Assembly (NCBI GenBank): GCA_009702465.1
Contig: WLHY01000028.1
Coordinates: 1 to 9,267, forward strand
From: Actinomycetota bacterium
GTDB lineage: Bacteria > Actinomycetota > Actinomycetes > Nanopelagicales > Nanopelagicaceae
Direction of reading: 5' to 3'
DNA length: 9,267 nucleotides
Numbering within the stretch: the stretch's first letter is position 1; the number at the start of each line of letters is the position of its first letter. The notes beneath the pieces are model-generated. The model did not search any database. It was not told the DNA's origin and saw only the letters and a list, made by a program, of their open reading frames with translations. This document shows positions 6,279-9,267 of this stretch, piece by piece. The position numbers and the translations under genes are program-made.

Positions 6279-7043
6279 TTAAACTGGAATTAATGTATTT
6301 GCAAATATTTGCCAAGCCAGCGCTGATTTAGCAAGAAGTGACAAGGTGATGTAGGTGCGCTCACCATTTAGGTAATTGCTCCACCTGCCAACCTTCTTGT
6401 ATTGCAGCCACTGAACTAGTGCAAATGAGTTAAAGAATAGGAAGATCGTAAGCACGACTATGTAGACGAAGGTTGGTGCTGATTCACTGCCAGTACCACC
6501 AATTGAGAATACATAGAACAAGATTGCTAGCCATGGAACCGCTCCAGCTATGCAGCCAAAGATAAATGGTAGCCAGCCACCATTTCCTGGGTTCTCATAC
6601 TTCTCTTGTAACCAACCAAACAAGATCATCGATGCGTTAACACCAAATAATGAAATGATCGCAACTACATCGGCAACACCAGTTACCTGTGCAATTAAGA
6701 CCACCATTACTGATGAGCTAACTCCGTACTCCACCCAGCGGAAGTAATTTCGTTGCGCAGAGAGGCCTGCGCTGTAACGTGGGAAGAATCTTGGTGAAGC
6801 AACAATAAAGTGGGCAAGAGCTGATAATCCTAGGAAGATTGCAACTGTTAAACCGATTGGTGTTTCAAATAATGTAACCTGCGGATCAAAGGTTGTTCCT
6901 GGCGGGCCAGACATATATGTGGCGTTGATTGGCAGAGCAAAATCACTGCTCAACATTAAGACCGCTGCCATTTGTGCTGTGTGCAGCAATCCAGCGTAGA
7001 TATTTAACTTACGTAGGCTGTTATGTGTGATCTCTTTTTTCAT
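6279..7043 (-). CDS. heliorhodopsin (type of microbial rhodopsin, probable photoreceptor)
   Basis: The 254-residue, seven-helix product closely resembles actinobacterial heliorhodopsins such as 48C12, as I recall that sequence. Shared features include DFALP (34-38), SGPPGTTF (45-52), the helix-3 block FRWVEY with probable counterion Glu105, FGVNASMILFGWLQEKY (133-149), FFNSFALVQWLQYK (203-216), and helix-7 LLAKSALAWQIF with retinal-binding Lys239. His21 and His78 match the two helix histidines held to be important in the family, and all four residues sit at a constant offset of two from 48C12 numbering (His23, His80, Glu107, Lys241). Known family properties are an inverted membrane topology (N-terminus inside), a slow photocycle and no pumping, suggesting signalling or enzyme regulation. 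The ATG start has TACCCT six bases upstream. No retinal-synthesis gene is in the window. Confidence 0.95.
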   Translation of the reverse strand: MKKEITHNSLRKLNIYAGLLHTAQMAAVLMLSSDFALPINATYMSGPPGTTFDPQVTLFETPIGLTVAIFLGLSALAHFIVASPRFFPRYSAGLSAQRNYFRWVEYGVSSSVMVVLIAQVTGVADVVAIISLFGVNASMILFGWLQEKYENPGNGGWLPFIFGCIAGAVPWLAILFYVFSIGGTGSESAPTFVYIVVLTIFLFFNSFALVQWLQYKKVGRWSNYLNGERTYITLSLLAKSALAWQIFANTLIPV

Positions 7044-7049
7044 GTGATC

Positions 7050-7055
7050 AGGGTA
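7050..7055 (-). promoter_or_regulatory. probable -10 element of the heliorhodopsin gene
   Basis: Minus-strand TACCCT, six bases (GATCAC), then ATG 7043-7041: the leaderless geometry. No Shine-Dalgarno sequence precedes the ATG. The element falls where the -35 region of the oppositely directed riboflavin promoter should lie, so the two promoters overlap. Confidence 0.5.
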
Positions 7056-7068
7056 TCCCCATTTGGGC

Positions 7069-7074
7069 TAGAAT
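7069..7074 (+). promoter_or_regulatory. probable -10 element of the riboflavin operon
   Basis: TAGAAT, followed by six bases, predicts a transcript start at G7081. That is exactly the first base of the riboswitch closing stem P1, a good internal check. No strong -35 is seen near 7046-7051, which is occupied by the divergent heliorhodopsin promoter. Confidence 0.55.
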
Positions 7075-7080
7075 TACGGT

Positions 7081-7208
7081 GTTGTATTTCGGGGTCGGTG
7101 TAATTCCGAACCGGCAGTTAAAGTCTGCGACCCGGTCAAAGCCATTGACCGGTGGATTGGGTGAAATTCCCGAACCGACGGTTAAAGTCCGGATGAGAGA
7201 AATCCAAC
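7081..7208 (+). ncRNA. FMN riboswitch (RFN element)
   Basis: The region has the conserved RFN blocks in order: TTCGGGGTCGGTGTAATTCC with ACCGGCAGT, then GGGTGAAATTCC, CGACGGTTAAAGTCCGGATG and AGAGAAA. Closing stem P1 pairs GTTGTATT (7081-7088) with AATCCAAC (7201-7208) with one mismatch. A perfect 8-base variable-arm stem, CCGGTCAA (7132-7139) with TTGACCGG (7145-7152), closes a five-base loop. This aptamer senses flavin mononucleotide and turns riboflavin genes off when FMN is plentiful. It lies directly upstream of ribD, as expected. Confidence 0.97.
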
Positions 7209-7211
7209 TGA

Positions 7212-7234
7212 TGTGTACTCAACCTGGGTACACG
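7212..7234 (+). promoter_or_regulatory. hairpin in the riboswitch expression platform
   Basis: GTGTAC (7213-7218) pairs perfectly with GTACAC (7228-7233), and wobble pairs extend it on both sides. It begins four bases after riboswitch stem P1. There is no U-run after it, so it is not a classical terminator. It probably helps place the aptamer relative to the ribosome-binding-site hairpin downstream. Confidence 0.5.
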
Positions 7235-7249
7235 CTGCTTGTATTTGCC

Positions 7250-7292
7250 TTGCCCCCGAAAACGCGACACAAAGTTTTCAACTGGAGGGCAA
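7250..7292 (+). promoter_or_regulatory. hairpin able to sequester the ribD Shine-Dalgarno site
   Basis: TTGCCC (7250-7255) pairs with GGGCAA (7287-7292), CC 7256-7257 with GG 7284-7285 across a bulged A, and GAAAAC (7258-7263) with GTTTTC (7274-7279). The GGAGGG ribosome binding site (7284-7289) is buried in the stem and no poly-U follows. This points to translational control by the FMN riboswitch rather than transcription termination. The competing antisequestor pairing was not identified. Confidence 0.7.
7284..7289 (+). promoter_or_regulatory. Shine-Dalgarno sequence that fixes the ribD start at 7294
   Basis: GGAGGG ends four bases before ATG 7294. The frame is open back to an ATG at 7213, but those extra 27 codons lie in the riboswitch expression platform and match nothing in RibD, so 7294 is the start. 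Confidence 0.85.
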
Positions 7293-7293
7293 A

Positions 7294-8301
7294 ATGCAGG
7301 ATCAACAATTGATGCAACGGGCAATTGATCTATCCTGCTTTGGCTTAGGCAAAACCTTTCCAAACCCAATTGTTGGTGCAGTAATCGCAGATAAAGATGG
7401 TCAGATAATTGGTGAAGGATTTCATCAAGGCGCTGAGCATGCAGAAGTTTTAGCAATTAAAGATGCTGGCGAGATTCCAGAGGGTGCCAGATTATTTGTA
7501 ACACTGGAGCCATGTAATCACACCGGTAAAACCCCACCCTGCACAGATGCCATCATTAAATCTGGAATGAAAAATGTAATTTACGCCGTAACTGATCCAA
7601 ATCCAATCGCAGCAGGGGGTGCAGTTAAGTTGCGTGAATCTGGTATCAAAGTTGAAGCTGGGTTGTTGGCAAAGAGTGCGCAAGCAGTAAATCAAGATTG
7701 GCTAAGCAAATTAGTAAATAATCGACCAAGATTTATCTGGAAGATTGCATCCACCCTTGATGGCAAGGTTGCCACCGCTGATGGCAGTTCAAAGTGGATC
7801 ACATCCAGTGATTCACGAGCAGATGTTGCAAAGATGCGCAGCCAAGCAGATGCGATCTTGACCTCAACTAAAACAGTGATTACAGATAACCCAACCTTAA
7901 CCAGCAAAGGCACGGGCAAAAATCCCCACCGAATTGTGATGGGAATAAGTGCGATTGATCCAGCCGCAAAGATTTTGAATGATGATGCACCGACAGAGCT
8001 GATTAAATCTCAAGAGATCTCAGCCCTAATTGAGTTTGTAAATCAGGCGGGCTTTAACCGAGTGCTAGTTGAATCTGGTCCAATCCTGGGCAGTGCATTA
8101 TTGGCAGCTGGAATTATTGACGAAGTTATTTTGTACCTAGCTCCTACCATTTTTGGCAGTGGCACTAACTCAATCGCAGACATCGGGATAAGAAATATCA
8201 GCGATCGCCTTGATTTAACTTTAATCTCTAATGAGGTAATTGAATCTGATCTAAAACTTACCTATCAAATCCCTGCCAAAGTAAATGCGGGGGTCAAGTA
8301 A
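7294..8301 (+). CDS. ribD: bifunctional pyrimidine deaminase / reductase RibD
   Basis: Catalyses two successive steps of riboflavin synthesis in the cytoplasm: deamination of the diaminopyrimidine made from GTP, then NADPH-dependent reduction of its ribose side chain. The 335-residue product has an N-terminal zinc deaminase domain (about 1-145) with zinc ligand His49 and catalytic Glu51 in EHAEVLA, and zinc ligands Cys74 and Cys83 in EPCNHTGKTPPC. The C-terminal reductase domain (about 148-330) starts at RPRFIWKIASTLDGKVA and includes SSKWITSSDSR, the TVITDNPTLT segment and VLVESGP, ending in a Y-L-A-P-T-I-F-G block. Both halves look intact. Translation is probably controlled by the upstream FMN riboswitch. 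The stop overlaps the ribE start by one base (TAATG). Confidence 0.97.
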   Translation: MQDQQLMQRAIDLSCFGLGKTFPNPIVGAVIADKDGQIIGEGFHQGAEHAEVLAIKDAGEIPEGARLFVTLEPCNHTGKTPPCTDAIIKSGMKNVIYAVTDPNPIAAGGAVKLRESGIKVEAGLLAKSAQAVNQDWLSKLVNNRPRFIWKIASTLDGKVATADGSSKWITSSDSRADVAKMRSQADAILTSTKTVITDNPTLTSKGTGKNPHRIVMGISAIDPAAKILNDDAPTELIKSQEISALIEFVNQAGFNRVLVESGPILGSALLAAGIIDEVILYLAPTIFGSGTNSIADIGIRNISDRLDLTLISNEVIESDLKLTYQIPAKVNAGVK

Positions 8302-8906
8302 TGTTTACCGGTTTAATCCAATATGTTGGCAAGGTAGCAAAGATTGAACAAGCAGATACCAGTGCCCGCTTAAGTATCACCTGCCCACCAATTACGACTG
8401 AGATTAAGGTAGGGGATTCCGTTAGCGTAAATGGTGTTTGTTTAACTGTTACTGAGTTTGATAACAACTCATTTGCCGTTGATGTAATGGTGCAAACTTT
8501 AAATCTATCTAGCATCGGTAAATTAGTTGTGGCAGATGCGGTAAATCTAGAGCTTGCCACCAAATCCCAAGACCGCCTAGGTGGGCATATTGTGCAGGGC
8601 CATGTTGATGGCTTAGCGCAGATTGTTGCTATTACCCAAGAGCCAAAGTGGCAGCGAGTAGATCTGAAACTGCCTGATAAGTTAATGAAGTATGTAGTTG
8701 CACAAGGCTCGATCGCATTAGATGGTGTCTCATTAACAGTGGGTGAGTTAGCTGATGCAAAAAATCAGGTAACAGTTTGGTTGATCCCAGAAACTTTAGC
8801 TAACACCAACCTATCTAGTAAAAAGGTTGATGATTACCTAAATGTCGAGGTAGATGTAATCGCTAAGTATGTAGAGCGATTAATCGAACGTGGTGATAAA
8901 TCATGA
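8301..8906 (+). CDS. ribE: riboflavin synthase alpha subunit RibE
   Basis: Dismutates two molecules of 6,7-dimethyl-8-ribityllumazine to riboflavin and the pyrimidinedione that re-enters the pathway; active as a trimer. The 201-residue product shows the tandem lumazine-binding folds: MFTGLIQYVG at the N-terminus, VSVNGVCLTV (41-50), GGHIVQGHVDG (94-104), and the second-domain equivalent GSIALDGVSLTV (136-147). Domain one spans about 1-95 and domain two about 96-190, both complete. The ATG start overlaps the ribD stop by one base, with only a weak G-run (8289-8293) before it; the stop overlaps the next start as ATGA. The gene is called ribC or ribE in different organisms. Confidence 0.96.
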   Translation: MFTGLIQYVGKVAKIEQADTSARLSITCPPITTEIKVGDSVSVNGVCLTVTEFDNNSFAVDVMVQTLNLSSIGKLVVADAVNLELATKSQDRLGGHIVQGHVDGLAQIVAITQEPKWQRVDLKLPDKLMKYVVAQGSIALDGVSLTVGELADAKNQVTVWLIPETLANTNLSSKKVDDYLNVEVDVIAKYVERLIERGDKS

Positions 8907-9267
8907 GTAATTTAACAACCGCGCTATCGCAATTTAAAGCTGGAAAGTTCCTGATTGTTACCGATGATAAAAATCGCGAGGATGAGGGAGATTTAGTTCT
9001 CTTGGCACAATCTGCAACTACCGAACAGATCGCCTTTATGGTCCGGTACACATCTGGTGTTATTTGTGCTGCGATGGATAGCGTAACTGCGAAGCGATTG
9101 AAGTTGCCACCAATGGTTAAGCGCAATGAGGATAACCACTCAACTGCATTTACAGTCAGTGTTGATCTAATCAGAGAGCGTACAACTGGAATTTCAGCCC
9201 AAGAGCGAGCCAATACCTTGCGTGCATTAGGCAGCAGTAATTCAGTGGCTGCAGATTTTGCAAGACC
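8903..9267 (+). CDS. ribBA: 3,4-dihydroxy-2-butanone 4-phosphate synthase domain, RibB or N-terminus of RibBA (partial, runs off the right edge)
   Basis: Converts ribulose 5-phosphate to formate and 3,4-dihydroxy-2-butanone 4-phosphate, the four-carbon unit of the lumazine ring. The 121 complete codons match the N-terminal two thirds of the RibB fold: VTDDKNREDEGDL (19-31, with the acidic metal and substrate residues), FMVRYTSGVIC, LKLPPM, STAFTVSVD and TTGISAQERANTL, ending at DFARP just before the expected GH metal-ligand motif. Actinobacteria usually carry the RibBA fusion with GTP cyclohydrolase II, and the order ribD-ribE-ribBA is common, so a second domain and then ribH are expected beyond the window; neither can be seen. 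The start shares ATGA with the ribE stop. Confidence 0.93.
   Translation, partial: MSNLTTALSQFKAGKFLIVTDDKNREDEGDLVLLAQSATTEQIAFMVRYTSGVICAAMDSVTAKRLKLPPMVKRNEDNHSTAFTVSVDLIRERTTGISAQERANTLRALGSSNSVAADFAR

Noticed and set aside
7212..7234. Intrinsic terminator after the riboswitch
   Set aside because: The stem is real but is followed by GCTGCTTGTATTTG, not a U-run, and a ribosome-binding-site hairpin explains control better.
7213..7293. A 27-codon N-terminal extension of RibD
   Set aside because: It overlaps the riboswitch expression platform, and the family N-terminus begins right after GGAGGG at 7294.
7079..7312. A 77-codon plus-strand frame over the riboswitch
   Set aside because: The sequence is explained by the FMN aptamer and its hairpins. 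The frame overlaps the ribD start and has no ribosome binding site.
7136..7456. A 106-codon minus-strand frame across the riboswitch and the start of ribD
   Set aside because: It runs opposite conserved RNA and the RibD zinc-binding region and has no recognisable protein features.
8863..9213. A 116-codon minus-strand frame opposite ribB
   Set aside because: A shadow of the conserved RibB coding sequence.
1..9267. CRISPR array, insertion sequence, tRNA, prophage or toxin-antitoxin pair
   Set aside because: No regularly spaced repeats, transposase or integrase motifs, cloverleaf structures or paired small toxin/antitoxin genes were seen on either strand.

Overview
The window looks like chromosomal DNA from a small-genome, low-GC planktonic actinobacterium, most likely of the freshwater acI / Nanopelagicales type. 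This is inference from three things seen here: the actinobacterial gene order (miaB)-miaA-dapF-hflX, an actinobacterial-type heliorhodopsin, and tightly packed AT-leaning DNA in which genes overlap or abut almost everywhere. No mobile element, CRISPR array, tRNA or rRNA was found.

Region 1 (1-3880, all + strand) is one overlapping operon: the tail of a probable miaB, then miaA (tRNA A37 prenylation), dapF (meso-diaminopimelate for lysine and peptidoglycan), hflX (ribosome-splitting GTPase) and a polytopic membrane protein built from two similar halves. Every junction is a 1- or 4-base start/stop overlap without a clear Shine-Dalgarno sequence, so translational coupling is likely.

Region 2 (3914-7043) is a mosaic of six single genes on strictly alternating strands: a secreted HNH/DUF1524 nuclease (+), TspO (-), a small membrane-anchored protein of unknown function (+), a DUF4287-DUF1801 protein (-), a 56-residue basic membrane protein (+) and a heliorhodopsin (-). 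The three tail-to-tail junctions have 0 or -4 bases between stop codons. Five of the six genes have a TANNNT -10-like hexamer exactly 6 bases before an ATG, the geometry expected of leaderless mRNAs. The sixth has a clear AAGGAG ribosome binding site instead.

Region 3 (7044-9267, + strand) is a riboflavin operon. It has an FMN riboswitch, a hairpin that can hide the ribD ribosome binding site, then ribD, ribE and the start of ribB/ribBA (cut by the window end), again with overlapping junctions. Its promoter overlaps the divergent heliorhodopsin promoter.

The most interesting part is the heliorhodopsin locus. A retinal-binding photoreceptor with conserved Lys239, Glu105, His21 and His78 shares a control region of under 40 bp with an FMN-sensing riboflavin operon, and TspO, two small uncharacterised membrane proteins and a DUF1801 protein lie close by. 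Heliorhodopsins are a known family, so the gene is not new; a functional link to its neighbours is a hypothesis. Two start sites differ from the longest open frames: ribD starts at 7294 and the small membrane gene at 6108.
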